Positions 8,116 through 15,932 of a stretch of 42,447 nt of DNA are shown here, piece after piece. The translations under genes and the position numbers were made by a program. The stretch's first letter is position 1. The number at the start of each line of letters is the position of its first letter. Source of the DNA: Chloroflexota bacterium (GTDB taxonomy: Bacteria; Chloroflexota; Anaerolineae; Anaerolineales; Villigracilaceae); the NCBI GenBank assembly GCA_021824575.1, contig JAKAKJ010000046.1, forward strand, positions 1 through 42,447, read 5' to 3'. The notes beneath the pieces were generated by a model. That model was not told where the DNA came from. It did not search any database and was given only the letters and a program-made list of their open reading frames with translations.

Positions 8116-8726
8116 TATTTGCCACCATACGGGCGATCCGCGCCGAACAACACGCGCAGGCCGGTTGTCAGTGTACCGAGCGCAACGCCGATCAAAATTC
8201 CGCGCGCTCCGCCCAATGCCAGCACATGTTGAAACCATGGCCGGAGAAAATCATTCAACGGGCCAACCTCGCCAAACGGCAGCGTCGCAGAAGCAAACAA
8301 CATCAACACAGCAGTGAGAATAAAAACCACGCTCATCACATTTGCGCGGCGCCGCAAGAGACGAATGCTTGCGTAAAGAAGCGTGACAGCCAGTAATGCC
8401 ATCAAAGTTGCTTCGACCGGAACGATGACCGCGTCCACCAACAAACGGATATTGGGATCGTCCGGGCCGAGCGCAAGCCCAAAAATAAATGCCGCAAAAA
8501 GGCACAGCAATAACAGCGCGCTGTAAATGCTTCCCTTCTCACGCTTCGTAACCTTGGTCCCATGAACAAGGATTAAATTGAATACGCCGACCAGCGTAGC
8601 AGTTCCCGCCAAAATAATGGACCAGGTCAACAACATATCCCGGAGCGGGGCCAGCGCCGGAACAAAATATCCGACGAGGACGACCAGCCCGGTGAGAATC
8701 GCAAGGACAAGCGCAACGTAACGCAT
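8115..8726 (-). CDS. Polytopic membrane protein of the envelope operon
   Basis: 203 residues with about six membrane segments, beginning at the N-terminus (LVLAILTGLVVLVGYFVPAL) and including LLTWSIILAGTATLVGVFNLIL and VVFILTAVLMLFASATL. A basic loop (HGTKVTKREKG) separates the second and third segments. No named family recognised. Its ATG shares a base with the TGA of the DUF6754-like gene (TGATG) and its TAA overlaps the next ATG (TAATG), so translation of the three genes is coupled. It probably forms part of the same membrane complex. Confidence 0.82.
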   Translation of the reverse strand: MRYVALVLAILTGLVVLVGYFVPALAPLRDMLLTWSIILAGTATLVGVFNLILVHGTKVTKREKGSIYSALLLLCLFAAFIFGLALGPDDPNIRLLVDAVIVPVEATLMALLAVTLLYASIRLLRRRANVMSVVFILTAVLMLFASATLPFGEVGPLNDFLRPWFQHVLALGGARGILIGVALGTLTTGLRVLFGADRPYGGK

Positions 8727-9463
8727 CAGATGACCCCCAGGAATTTCAAAGCCGCGCCCGCCAGCAAAATCAAAATGATGGCCCAGCGCAGAATATCCTG
8801 GACCGTCAGGCTGGCTTCATGCGAAGCGGTCGCTCCCAAATACGCGCCGGTCGCAAAAAGTTCTTCACCGATCAACACTTCGGGCGCGGACGCATATAAC
8901 GCGGCCTGCGCCGAAAGGTCATCGCTGGAGCCAAGCAAAAATTCATTCTCGCGGTCTGCGGCATCAGCGATCAACGCGGACTCCACACCAAAGTGCCCGA
9001 TCAAAATACTGGCTGAAACATTTTCATCGAACAGGATTGGCATCGTCCCCACCGCAGAAGAAAAAGGCGTCAGGCCGGTCAATCGTCCGGTTGTTGGCTG
9101 ATAAAATTCCGCCGCGCCCGCGGCTTTATATCCAGCCTCGAGCGTATCCTGCGCGAGCAATGTCAATGCAGATTCGCCGGATGCCGCGATGGGTGGATTG
9201 TCGCTGAGCGAGGTCCGTTCCGTAAGATGGCGCAGCATTCCGAGACCCGCCAGCGGCGCGCCCGCAGACGGCGTCAACAAGCTGGTATTCCCCAGCGCGA
9301 TAAAAAGCCGCGTGCCGTCTTCGACACTCAAGCCAAAGGCGCGATACAACTTCGACAGCGCGGGGATGACACGCAGCTTGATTGGCGATTTGCGTTTAAT
9401 GATTGAAAGAGCCAGAAGAAGAATTGCGGAAAGGACAACGACGCCAAGACCGATCAGGTTCAT
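8726..9463 (-). CDS. DUF6754-like membrane protein
   Basis: 245 residues: an N-terminal membrane segment (LIGLGVVVLSAILLLALSII, about 3-22), a soluble domain of about 190 residues, and a C-terminal membrane segment (LRWAIILILLAGAALKFLGV, about 224-243). The soluble part contains GTRLFIALGNTSLLTP and later ASILIGHFGVESALIAD. I recognise the overall pattern as the family named DUF6754, known from Chloroflexota, with no established function; this naming is from memory of the pattern. The upstream gene overlaps its start by 4 nt (ATGA). Its two-anchor topology mirrors the end of the zinc-ribbon/PDWL protein, which also carries a soluble domain between two membrane segments. Confidence 0.75.
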   Translation of the reverse strand: MNLIGLGVVVLSAILLLALSIIKRKSPIKLRVIPALSKLYRAFGLSVEDGTRLFIALGNTSLLTPSAGAPLAGLGMLRHLTERTSLSDNPPIAASGESALTLLAQDTLEAGYKAAGAAEFYQPTTGRLTGLTPFSSAVGTMPILFDENVSASILIGHFGVESALIADAADRENEFLLGSSDDLSAQAALYASAPEVLIGEELFATGAYLGATASHEASLTVQDILRWAIILILLAGAALKFLGVI

Positions 9464-9738
9464 GAGAAAGATTCCCCATCGAGGAATGAAGCAAAAGCAC
9501 GCGCTTCATCGTCTGATTCGAGCAGGCGTGCGAGCGGCTCAACGCCTTGTCCAAAAAACGGACGCCCGAAATAAAGCAGTTGCGCGGAGAGCAGCGCCAG
9601 CGGCCTGCCAGCATCAAGGAACCAGGATGCAATCCCATCGAGTTGGTAACGGTGCAGGGTTTCAGCCCATTGAAGCCAATGTTCGCGCGGCCGTAGGTGG
9701 CCTGTATGCCACAATGCTTGCCCGTCAGGGTTTTGCAT
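9460..9738 (-). CDS. Small conserved protein, first gene of the envelope operon
   Basis: 92 residues, no recognised family. The sequence is Trp/Leu-rich (HWLQWAETLHRYQLDGIASW and LLSAQLLYFGRPFFGQGVEP), probably all-helical, with no membrane segment or signal peptide. It overlaps the DUF6754-like gene by 4 nt (ATGA). The promoter -10 TATACT ends 6 nt before the ATG and no Shine-Dalgarno is present, so the operon mRNA probably begins at or next to this start codon. Confidence 0.7.
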   Translation of the reverse strand: MQNPDGQALWHTGHLRPREHWLQWAETLHRYQLDGIASWFLDAGRPLALLSAQLLYFGRPFFGQGVEPLARLLESDDEARAFASFLDGESFS

Positions 9739-9744
9739 AATAAG

Positions 9745-9753
9745 AGTATAGCA
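9745..9753 (-). promoter_or_regulatory. Extended -10 promoter of the envelope operon
   Basis: Minus strand reads TGCTATACT, an extended -10 (TGn plus TATACT at 9750-9745). No good -35 is visible, as allowed for extended -10 promoters. The expected transcription start (about 7 nt on) falls at 9738, the A of the first ATG, predicting a leaderless mRNA. Confidence 0.6.
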
Positions 9754-9866
9754 TATTTTAATTTTGAACCGCCGCCTGGAAAATCAACAGAATTGCAGAT
9801 GAATTGCAGAATGGGATTCGTTACATTCGGGTTATACAGCCGCAGCGGAAGTTTTAAGCGGCATAG

Positions 9867-9872
9867 TATAAT
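9867..9872 (+). promoter_or_regulatory. -10 element for the mutase/meaB operon
   Basis: TATAAT lying 27 nt before the ATG at 9900. No convincing -35 is present at 16-18 nt upstream. The transcript would have a leader of about 20 nt containing the strong ribosome site GGAGG at 9891-9895. Confidence 0.5.
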
Positions 9873-9899
9873 CTCAGCGAATTCACCCGCGGAGGAAAA

Positions 9900-10295
9900 A
9901 TGAGCGATAAGAAAATCCGTGTGCTGGTGGCCAAGCCCGGCCTCGATGGGCACGACCGCGGCGCAAAAGTTGTGGCGCGCGCGTTGCGCGATGCCGGCAT
10001 GGAAGTAATCTACACCGGTCTGCGCCAGACTCCTGAAATGATCGCAGAAGCCGCTTTGCAGGAGGATGTGGATGTGGTGGGACTTTCCATTCTATCCGGC
10101 GCGCACATGGCGCTGGCGCCGCGCATCATGGAATTATTGAAGGCCAACGGGCAGACTCATGTCAAAGTGTTCATTGGCGGCATCGTTCCGGATGAAGATA
10201 TTCCGCGTTTGATGGAGATGGGCATCAGCGGCGTGTACGGCCCTGGCGCTTCGACCGAAGATATAGTCAAAGATATTCGCGAGGCGATCAAGTAG
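9900..10295 (+). CDS. Methylmalonyl-CoA mutase B12-binding subunit
   Basis: 131 residues, the small cobalamin-binding subunit (C-terminal domain) of an acyl-CoA mutase. The B12 lower-ligand motif DGHDRG (DxHxxG, His about 18) is present, then GLSILSGAH (SxL motif) and a GG loop ([11 protein letters not shown]), ending in the VYGPGA phosphate-side loop. Length matches stand-alone B12-binding subunits (about 130-140). It starts with a strong GGAGGAAAAATG context and is followed 41 nt later by meaB, the GTPase that protects and reloads this enzyme. The large catalytic subunit is not in the window and must be encoded elsewhere. Confidence 0.95.
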   Translation: MSDKKIRVLVAKPGLDGHDRGAKVVARALRDAGMEVIYTGLRQTPEMIAEAALQEDVDVVGLSILSGAHMALAPRIMELLKANGQTHVKVFIGGIVPDEDIPRLMEMGISGVYGPGASTEDIVKDIREAIK

Positions 10296-10336
10296 CTTTT
10301 TGTCTTTTATGAATTGATAAAGTGTAGGAAAGTTTG

Positions 10337-11335
10337 ATGTCTCTGGCAGATTCTGTTTTGAATGGTGACCGCCTCGCGCTGGCGCGTGTGTTGACGCAAA
10401 TCGAAAACGACACGCCGGATGGCCGCGCCGCGTTGGATTTGCTTTTTCCACGCACGGGCAAGGCGCACCTCATCGGTGTGACCGGCGCGCCCGGAACGGG
10501 CAAATCTTCGCTGGTCAATCGTCTCGCATTGCATTTCCGCACACAAAACAAACGCGTCGCGATTGTCGCGGTGGATCCATCGAGTCCGTTCACGGGCGGC
10601 GCGGTGCTGGGCGACCGAGTCCGCATGAAAGATTTGAGCGGCGACAATGGTGTGTTCATCCGTTCGATGGCATCGCGCGGTTCGCTTGGCGGATTGGCGC
10701 AGGCTACGGCAGGCATGGTGCAAGTCTTCGATGCGGCGGGATACGATGTCATCATGATCGAAACGGTCGGCGCGGGACAAAGTGAAGTGGACATCGCCCG
10801 ATTGGCCCATACCACGCTGGTAGTGGAAGCGCCCGGCCTCGGCGATGACATTCAAGCGATCAAAGCGGGTATTCTCGAAATTGCAGATATTCTGGTCGTC
10901 AACAAAGCAGATCGTCCCGGCGTGGAAAATACGGAGAAGGCACTCAAGTCCATGCTTGAGCTGGCGCACCCAACGCAACGCGTTTATTCGCATCATGGAA
11001 AATACATGAGTGTCGCATTGCCGATCGAAGCAAACACAGACATGTGGATTCCACCGATTGTCAAAACCATTGCAACAGAAGGTAATGGAATCCCTGAACT
11101 CGCCGAACAAATTTCAAAGCACGCGGAGCATTTACGCATCAGTGGAGATTGGGCCGCTCGTGAGCGCGCCCGCCTCGAGTCCGAAATGGAGACGGCATTG
11201 CAAGAAAAACTGATGAGTCAGTTCCGCGAGCGGGTCCCGCAAGTGCGTTATGATGAGATCATGCGTCAGGTTTTTGAGAGAAACTTATCGCCGGGTGAAG
11301 CCGTCAAGCTATTGACAAATGGGAGGACGAAATGA
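10337..11335 (+). CDS. meaB: MeaB, methylmalonyl-CoA mutase-associated GTPase
   Basis: 332 residues, G3E-family P-loop GTPase that gates cobalamin loading and protects methylmalonyl-CoA mutase. Walker A is GVTGAPGTGKSSLVNRL (about 46-62). The switch/Walker B region includes VDPSSPFTGGAVLGDR and MIETVGAGQSE (about 135-145), and the guanine motif is NKAD (about 190). The start at ATG 10337 has AGGAA upstream; TTG 10334 would add one residue. It overlaps the acetyltransferase gene by 4 nt (ATGA). Together with the preceding B12-binding subunit it indicates a functional methylmalonyl-CoA or related mutase pathway. Confidence 0.95.
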   Translation: MSLADSVLNGDRLALARVLTQIENDTPDGRAALDLLFPRTGKAHLIGVTGAPGTGKSSLVNRLALHFRTQNKRVAIVAVDPSSPFTGGAVLGDRVRMKDLSGDNGVFIRSMASRGSLGGLAQATAGMVQVFDAAGYDVIMIETVGAGQSEVDIARLAHTTLVVEAPGLGDDIQAIKAGILEIADILVVNKADRPGVENTEKALKSMLELAHPTQRVYSHHGKYMSVALPIEANTDMWIPPIVKTIATEGNGIPELAEQISKHAEHLRISGDWAARERARLESEMETALQEKLMSQFRERVPQVRYDEIMRQVFERNLSPGEAVKLLTNGRTK

Positions 11336-11880
11336 TTTATGGAAAGCGTGTGCGCTTGCGCGGTGTGGAAAAAACGGACGTGCCCAAATTCTATGAATGG
11401 ATCAATGATCCTGAAGTGATAGAGAACCTCGCGATGTATTTGCCCATGTCCATGAGCGATGAAGAGAAATGGTTTGAAGGCGTTGGCAGCCGTGATCAGC
11501 ACGAGAAACCGCTGGCAATCGAAGTAAAGGAAGGCAAGGGCTGGAAACTGATCGGCAATTGTGGTTTCTTCAACATCGAATGGACGCATCGCGTAGGCGA
11601 ACTTGGAATCATGATCGGCGATAAAACGGTTTGGAACAAAGGTTATGGCACCGAGACGATGGAATTGTTGTTGAAGCACGGATTTGAGACTTTGAATTTG
11701 CATCGAATTTTTTTACGAGTTTATTCCACCAACCCGCGCGCCATACGCGCTTATGAAAAAGCAAGGTTCGTTCATGAGGGAACCATGCGCGAAGCGGTCT
11801 ATAAGAACGGCAAATATGCCGACATACATTTTATGAGCGTACTGCGTTCTGAATGGAACGCGCGCTCGGAGGGTAAATGA
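11332..11880 (+). CDS. GNAT acetyltransferase, RimJ/RimL type
   Basis: 182 residues of the Acetyltransf_3 (RimJ/RimL) group. The N-terminus is typical (VRLRGVEKTDVPKFYEWIND). The acetyl-CoA binding motif A reads IGDKTVWNKGYGTETMELLL (about 96-115), and motif B NLHRIFLRVYSTNPRAIRAY (about 122-141) ends the fold. Substrate is unknown: ribosomal-protein N-termini, amino acids or polyamines are all possible. It is coupled at both ends by 4-nt overlaps (11332-11335 with meaB, 11877-11880 with the PRPP synthetase gene), so it is transcribed with them, although no functional link is evident. Confidence 0.9.
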   Translation: MIYGKRVRLRGVEKTDVPKFYEWINDPEVIENLAMYLPMSMSDEEKWFEGVGSRDQHEKPLAIEVKEGKGWKLIGNCGFFNIEWTHRVGELGIMIGDKTVWNKGYGTETMELLLKHGFETLNLHRIFLRVYSTNPRAIRAYEKARFVHEGTMREAVYKNGKYADIHFMSVLRSEWNARSEGK

Positions 11881-12872
11881 GCACCCATTATCACCAGCAC
11901 GAAATGAAAGTTTACGGGGAGATCAAGCTCTTTTCCGGTACCGGCTCGCCCGAACTGGCAGATAAAATTTCAAAATACCTTGGCTCACCCTTGTGCGGAC
12001 ACGAGGTCATCGAATTTCCCAATGAAAATCTGTTTATCAAACTTGACAAGAGCGCGCGCGGCCAGGATGTATATGTGATCCAGCACACCGCGTCACCCGT
12101 GCATCGCAACCTGATGGAATTGTTGATCACCATTCAAACGCTGCGGCTTGATTCCGCCGCGCGCATTACGGCGGTGGTGCCATATCTCGCCTACGGACGA
12201 TCTGATAAAAAAGATCAGCCGCGCGTCCCGATTACAGCGCGGCTGGTTGCAGACATGATCGAAGTCGCGGGGGCGGACCGCTACATGACTCTCGATCCGC
12301 ACGCGGGACAAATCCAGGGCTTCTTCTCCATCCCCGGCGATGTGCTGACCGCGTCTCACACGATCACCGAACATCTCAAGATGACGATTTGGTCGCAGTT
12401 GAAGGACCCGGTCGTGGTCGCGACGGATCTGGGCTTTGCCAAAAAAGGCCGCAACTACGCTGCCGATCTGGATACGCCGATCGCATTTATCGAAAAGCGC
12501 CGTTCGGGAAATGACGCAAAAGCTGAAGCTTTGACTTTGATCGGCGAAGTAAAGGGCCGTGATGTTCTGATCGTGGATGATGAAGTGAACACCGGAGGCT
12601 CCATCGCGCAGGCTGTAAACATCGTCAAACAAAATGGCGCGCAGGATATTTACCTGGCCTTCGTCCATCCGCTTCTTTCACGCGACGCCGCAGAGCGGCT
12701 GGCAGATTTGCCCATCAAACACATCATCACAACGGATTCGGTTCCGATCCCCGAGGAGAAGATGAAATATCTTCAGGGCCGCATCACGATTCTGTCCGTG
12801 GCGGAATTGCTTGGAGAAGTCATCAAGCGCGCCCACGAAGGTCGAAGCGTGGGAGAAATGTTCAACGAGTAA
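11877..12872 (+). CDS. prs: Ribose-phosphate pyrophosphokinase
   Basis: 331 residues; makes PRPP from ribose 5-phosphate and ATP. Seen: the YGRSDKKDQPRVPITARLVADM segment, the ribose/ATP loop LDPHAGQIQGFF, the flexible catalytic loop IEKRRSGND, and the PRPP loop VDDEVNTGGS. The PRPP loop differs from the usual DDxxDTGG in having Asn for the second-block Asp, and the 'RQDRR' of classical enzymes reads GRSDKK, so this is a divergent member. The N-terminus has a His-rich extension of about 10 residues (STHYHQHE). ATG overlaps the GNAT stop (ATGA). Confidence 0.92.
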   Translation: MSTHYHQHEMKVYGEIKLFSGTGSPELADKISKYLGSPLCGHEVIEFPNENLFIKLDKSARGQDVYVIQHTASPVHRNLMELLITIQTLRLDSAARITAVVPYLAYGRSDKKDQPRVPITARLVADMIEVAGADRYMTLDPHAGQIQGFFSIPGDVLTASHTITEHLKMTIWSQLKDPVVVATDLGFAKKGRNYAADLDTPIAFIEKRRSGNDAKAEALTLIGEVKGRDVLIVDDEVNTGGSIAQAVNIVKQNGAQDIYLAFVHPLLSRDAAERLADLPIKHIITTDSVPIPEEKMKYLQGRITILSVAELLGEVIKRAHEGRSVGEMFNE

Positions 12873-12882
12873 AGGTGTTTAA

Positions 12883-12942
12883 GTGTCAGGTATCAGATAT
12901 CAAGTTAAGTTTCATCACTACTTGACACGTGACGCATGACAC
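12883..12942. repeat. Imperfect palindromic intergenic repeat
   Basis: Between prs and mutM. The left arm 12883-12905 (GTGTCAGGTATCAGATATCAAG...) matches the reverse complement of 12920-12942 at 17 of 23 positions. It carries GTATCAG/TGACAC-type wording of the sort seen in short dispersed genomic repeats. The T-tract is weak, so it is probably a repeat unit rather than a terminator. Confidence 0.5.
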
Positions 12943-12956
12943 CAGATTCTTAACTC

Positions 12957-13757
12957 ATGCCCGAACTTCCTGAAGTCGAAACCATTGCTCGTGCTCTGCG
13001 TCCTGAACTCGTCGGCAGGACAATCCTCGAAGCCGATGTCCGCTGGGCACGGACCATAGCTGTGCCATCTGCAAAAAAATTCAGAGACCAAATCAAGGGC
13101 CAGGAAATAATTGCAGTCTCACGTCGCGCAAAGTTCATCAACATTCAACTTTTGGATTTCAACCTGTTCATCCATCTCCGCATGAGCGGAGATTTGATTA
13201 TTAAAAGCAGTAAAATAAAAGCAGAGAAACACGATAGATTGATACTGGCTTTATCGGATAACAAGTCGCTGGTATTCAACGATACGCGCAAATTTGGCCG
13301 CGTTTGGTTAACAAAAAACATAGAAGAAGTATTGGGTAAACTTGGACCTGAACCATTCAGCAATGACTTCACGCCGCAATGGTTATACAATGCGCTTGCA
13401 TCCCGCCATCGCCAGCTCAAGCCTCTGCTCCTCGATCAAACGTTCCTTGCCGGGCTTGGCAATATCTACACCGACGAAGCTCTGCACACGGCGAAATTGC
13501 ATCCGCTGAAATTGTCGGATACAGTAACCAAGAAGCAGGCCGAACGATTGCATCACGCCATCCAGGAAATTTTACAGGAAGGCATCCGCCGCAACGGTGC
13601 CAGCATTGACTGGGTTTATCGCGGCGGAGATTTCCAAAATCATTTTCGCGTCTATGGGCGTGCCGGTGAGAAATGCCCGGTCTGCGGAACAAAAATCAAA
13701 AGGATCGTTGTCGGGCAGCGCAGCACGCACTTCTGCCCGAATTGTCAAAGGAAGTAA
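12957..13757 (+). CDS. mutM: Formamidopyrimidine-DNA glycosylase (Fpg/MutM)
   Basis: 266 residues; bifunctional glycosylase/AP lyase removing 8-oxoguanine and formamidopyrimidines. The N-terminus gives the catalytic Pro and Glu (MPELPEVETI, Pro2/Glu3). The conserved Lys lies in SRRAKFINI (about residue 57), and the middle has DTRKFGRVWL and FLAGLGNIYTDEALH. The C-terminal zinc finger has CPVCG and CPNC with the intervening Arg (GQRSTHF). Length is usual for the family. It has no obvious Shine-Dalgarno. It lies 84 nt after prs across a repeat, and the next gene starts 3 nt later. Confidence 0.96.
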   Translation: MPELPEVETIARALRPELVGRTILEADVRWARTIAVPSAKKFRDQIKGQEIIAVSRRAKFINIQLLDFNLFIHLRMSGDLIIKSSKIKAEKHDRLILALSDNKSLVFNDTRKFGRVWLTKNIEEVLGKLGPEPFSNDFTPQWLYNALASRHRQLKPLLLDQTFLAGLGNIYTDEALHTAKLHPLKLSDTVTKKQAERLHHAIQEILQEGIRRNGASIDWVYRGGDFQNHFRVYGRAGEKCPVCGTKIKRIVVGQRSTHFCPNCQRK

Positions 13758-13760
13758 GAC

Positions 13761-14513
13761 ATGCAACCAATCACTCTTTCCCTTTTTGCATTGATTGGCA
13801 TCGGCCTTGCATTGATGTTCTTTGGTTATTTCTTTGGCCTCTTCGAGGGGCGCGGCCAGGGCTATAAAAGGCGCAAGAAGGAAGAAGCGAATGAAAAAGC
13901 AATTCAAACGCCTTTGCCGCCTCCGAGTCCGCCTGCGCCCATCGTTGACAGCAGCCTGCTCAAACTCAGCCTCGATGAAAGCAATCAGCCGCGGCTCGAT
14001 CTGGATGGTCAGCGCGTGGACACTTCACAACTGACCGCAGATCAACGCAAACGACTGATTGATTTAATGGTGACGATGCGACCGTGGATCGAAGCGAAAC
14101 CGACAGCCGCGCCACAGCCCGCAGCGCGACCTATCGCCGCACAAACGCCTTCACTTTCAACACCGCGTTCCCCTTCGGGGACGATGCAGACTCCGCCGGC
14201 AGCGGCCTCCATTTCCCAGCCAAAGCCAACGCCCGTTGCTGCCGCGCCCGCATCCAAGTTGAAGGATGAACCGCCTGCCGCGCCAGCCAACAGCATGGTC
14301 GCACAGATTGACACCATCCTGCAAAAGAGTCTGATCGGCACACCGCTCGCCGAACGCGGCATTCGCTTGATCGAATCCCCGCAAGGCACCGTCGCAGTTT
14401 ATGTGGGATTGACTCGTTATAACAGCGTGGGCGAGGTGACCGACCCGCAGGTGCAGGCCGCGATCAAGGCCGCCATCGCGGAGTGGGAAAAGAAATTCGT
14501 TCCCGGCGCGTAA
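13761..14513 (+). CDS. Unknown membrane-anchored protein
   Basis: 250 residues. N-terminal membrane segment (ITLSLFALIGIGLALMFFGYFF, about 3-24) followed by a strongly basic patch (GYKRRKKEEANEK), so the bulk is probably cytoplasmic. A Pro-rich stretch leads to a small domain (LLKLSLDESNQPRLDLDGQR ... TADQRKRLIDLMVTMRPWIE). Then comes an Ala/Pro linker of about 80 residues and a C-terminal domain of about 75 residues (MVAQIDTILQKSLIGTPLAE ... AAIKAAIAEWEKKF). I do not recognise a family. It starts 3 nt after mutM and ends in front of a convergent gene. Confidence 0.75.
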   Translation: MQPITLSLFALIGIGLALMFFGYFFGLFEGRGQGYKRRKKEEANEKAIQTPLPPPSPPAPIVDSSLLKLSLDESNQPRLDLDGQRVDTSQLTADQRKRLIDLMVTMRPWIEAKPTAAPQPAARPIAAQTPSLSTPRSPSGTMQTPPAAASISQPKPTPVAAAPASKLKDEPPAAPANSMVAQIDTILQKSLIGTPLAERGIRLIESPQGTVAVYVGLTRYNSVGEVTDPQVQAAIKAAIAEWEKKFVPGA

Positions 14514-14517
14514 ATCC

Positions 14518-14545
14518 TGTGGGGCACTGTGCCTCTACGGTTTTT
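14518..14545 (+). terminator. Short hairpin and T-run between convergent genes
   Basis: GGCA CTG TGCC stem followed by TCTACGG and TTTTT (14541-14545), placed just after the stop of 13761-14513. The 11 bases TGTGCCTCTAC (14528-14538) recur exactly at 32879-32889, also between convergent genes, so this may be a small repeated 3'-end element. As a terminator it is weak. Confidence 0.45.
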
Positions 14546-15389
14546 GTTCAGGCATATAACGCGCGGTTAATATCGGGCATTGTGCGCTCTCCGCAACTTC
14601 ATCGGTGACGTTGGTCGCATACATTTGACGCAAGCCGTGCGCGCTGTATTGCGAGCCCATGCAGACCAGGTCGTAATTCCTCTCTTTGATCTCCGCTAGA
14701 ATTTCTTCGACAATGTTTCCCTGCCGCGCTTTGACGGAAGCCGTCAGGCCCGCGACGCGCGCGGTTTCAAGCGCCTGCCTGATATTCCGCCCCGGCAGCG
14801 TGTTAGTGTTTGCCAGATCACGCCATTGCTCGCGCTCGGCACGTGCAGTTGGGTAATTCAAATCCACGGGCGGAGCAACGTGCAGCAGTGTAACTTCAGC
14901 TTTGCTCAAAACAGCAACGCGGACAGCCAAATGTTCAGCAGTGATCTCGTAGCCGAGTCCGCCGAGGCAAACGAGCATTCTTTTCAATGGAATACGCGCC
15001 TGAGGAACATAAAGAATCGGCGTGGTAATTTCAGCCATAAGATGATGGATGGAACGCCGCACCAGCAATCGGCGCACGGGCGGGCGTCCCAGTGGGCCGA
15101 CGACTGTGATGCAGTCTTTTGGTTTTGCGATGTGCGGAACGACATCTTCTGCATTTCCATTTTGGATTTCCAGCGAATAATCAATCCCCTTTTGCTGGAA
15201 TAATTCAACGGCGCGCGCAAAAATCTCTTCGAGCGGATATTTGTCATCAATCGGTGCGCTCGGCAAATGCTCGGCGATGCCCAGCAAAGTCACAGGCGCA
15301 TCGAGCAAAGCCGCGGCCCACGCGCCATATTCGATGGCCGGCCACGTGCCTTCATTTCCATTCGTACAAATCAAAAATTCGGTTTTCAT
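14535..15389 (-). CDS. Tandem universal stress protein
   Basis: 284 residues made of two Usp-like alpha/beta domains: residues 1-135 (FLICTNGNEGTWPAIEYGAW start, TTPILYVP end) and about 140-280 (RMLVCLGGLGYEITAEHLAV start, SAQCPIL end). The second domain has YDLVCMGSQYSAHG, but neither half shows the full ATP motif G-2x-G-9x-G-S/T, so nucleotide binding is doubtful. It is the last gene of the cysH-elp3-chr-chr group and starts 6 nt after the second chromate-transporter half. No membrane segment is present. The role is probably stress-related; substrate unknown. Confidence 0.85.
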   Translation of the reverse strand: MKTEFLICTNGNEGTWPAIEYGAWAAALLDAPVTLLGIAEHLPSAPIDDKYPLEEIFARAVELFQQKGIDYSLEIQNGNAEDVVPHIAKPKDCITVVGPLGRPPVRRLLVRRSIHHLMAEITTPILYVPQARIPLKRMLVCLGGLGYEITAEHLAVRVAVLSKAEVTLLHVAPPVDLNYPTARAEREQWRDLANTNTLPGRNIRQALETARVAGLTASVKARQGNIVEEILAEIKERNYDLVCMGSQYSAHGLRQMYATNVTDEVAESAQCPILTARYMPEQKP

Positions 15390-15395
15390 CGGAAC

Positions 15396-15932
15396 CTACC
15401 GAAACAAAATAATTCCGAGCAGACCGCCGCCCAACAAAACCAAAGGCGGCGGTGCGCCCAGCACCAGAGCAACCAGACTCAATGCGGCGATCAAAAGAGG
15501 ACGCTTGCGAATACTTTTACTGCCGCGAAACAATTTCCACGCCGCAACGGAGATCAACATGGCAACCGCTGGAACCATTCCGTGGATAAATCCATTCATC
15601 CATGGTTCGTCCTGAAAGTTTTGCACAGCCAACGTTACCAGCAACATGCTGACAGTTGGCGGCAGAGTCGAGCCGAGCAGCGCCGCGATGGTTCCCGGCA
15701 ATCCGGACGCGGAAAAGCCGACAAACATCGCCAGCTTCAACGCCTCGCTTCCGGGCAAAAAATTCGAAACGCCGACTGCCTCCACAAATTGCGCCTCGGA
15801 CATGATGTGTCCAACCGCGTCTTTATACAACAATCCAACAGATGCCGGACCTGAAGATGTCAGCAGGTTGATTTTCAAAAACATCCAAAATAATTTTATC
15901 CAGATGATGAACCTGGACGGTTGCTGATTCAT
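15396..15932 (-). CDS. Half-size CHR (chromate transporter) family protein
   Basis: 178 residues with about five membrane segments, equal to one half of a ChrA-type transporter. Family wording is visible (FLKINLLTSSGPASVGLLYKDAVGHIMSEAQFVEAVGVSN, spanning residues about 19-58), but the hallmark PGP reads PGS (NFLPGSEALKLAMFVGF) and the FGGP motif is replaced by TSSGPAS. It forms an ATGA-overlapping pair with the next half (15929-16450), as in split CHR systems that work as heterodimers. The window also has a full-length ChrA at 35691-36845 that keeps PGP, so this pair may carry a different anion. Confidence 0.85.
   Translation of the reverse strand: MNQQPSRFIIWIKLFWMFLKINLLTSSGPASVGLLYKDAVGHIMSEAQFVEAVGVSNFLPGSEALKLAMFVGFSASGLPGTIAALLGSTLPPTVSMLLVTLAVQNFQDEPWMNGFIHGMVPAVAMLISVAAWKLFRGSKSIRKRPLLIAALSLVALVLGAPPPLVLLGGGLLGIILFR

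Noticed and set aside
12873-12956. Riboswitch or promoter region upstream of mutM
   Set aside because: The spacer is filled by an imperfect palindromic repeat; no known riboswitch wording or -10/-35 pair is seen.
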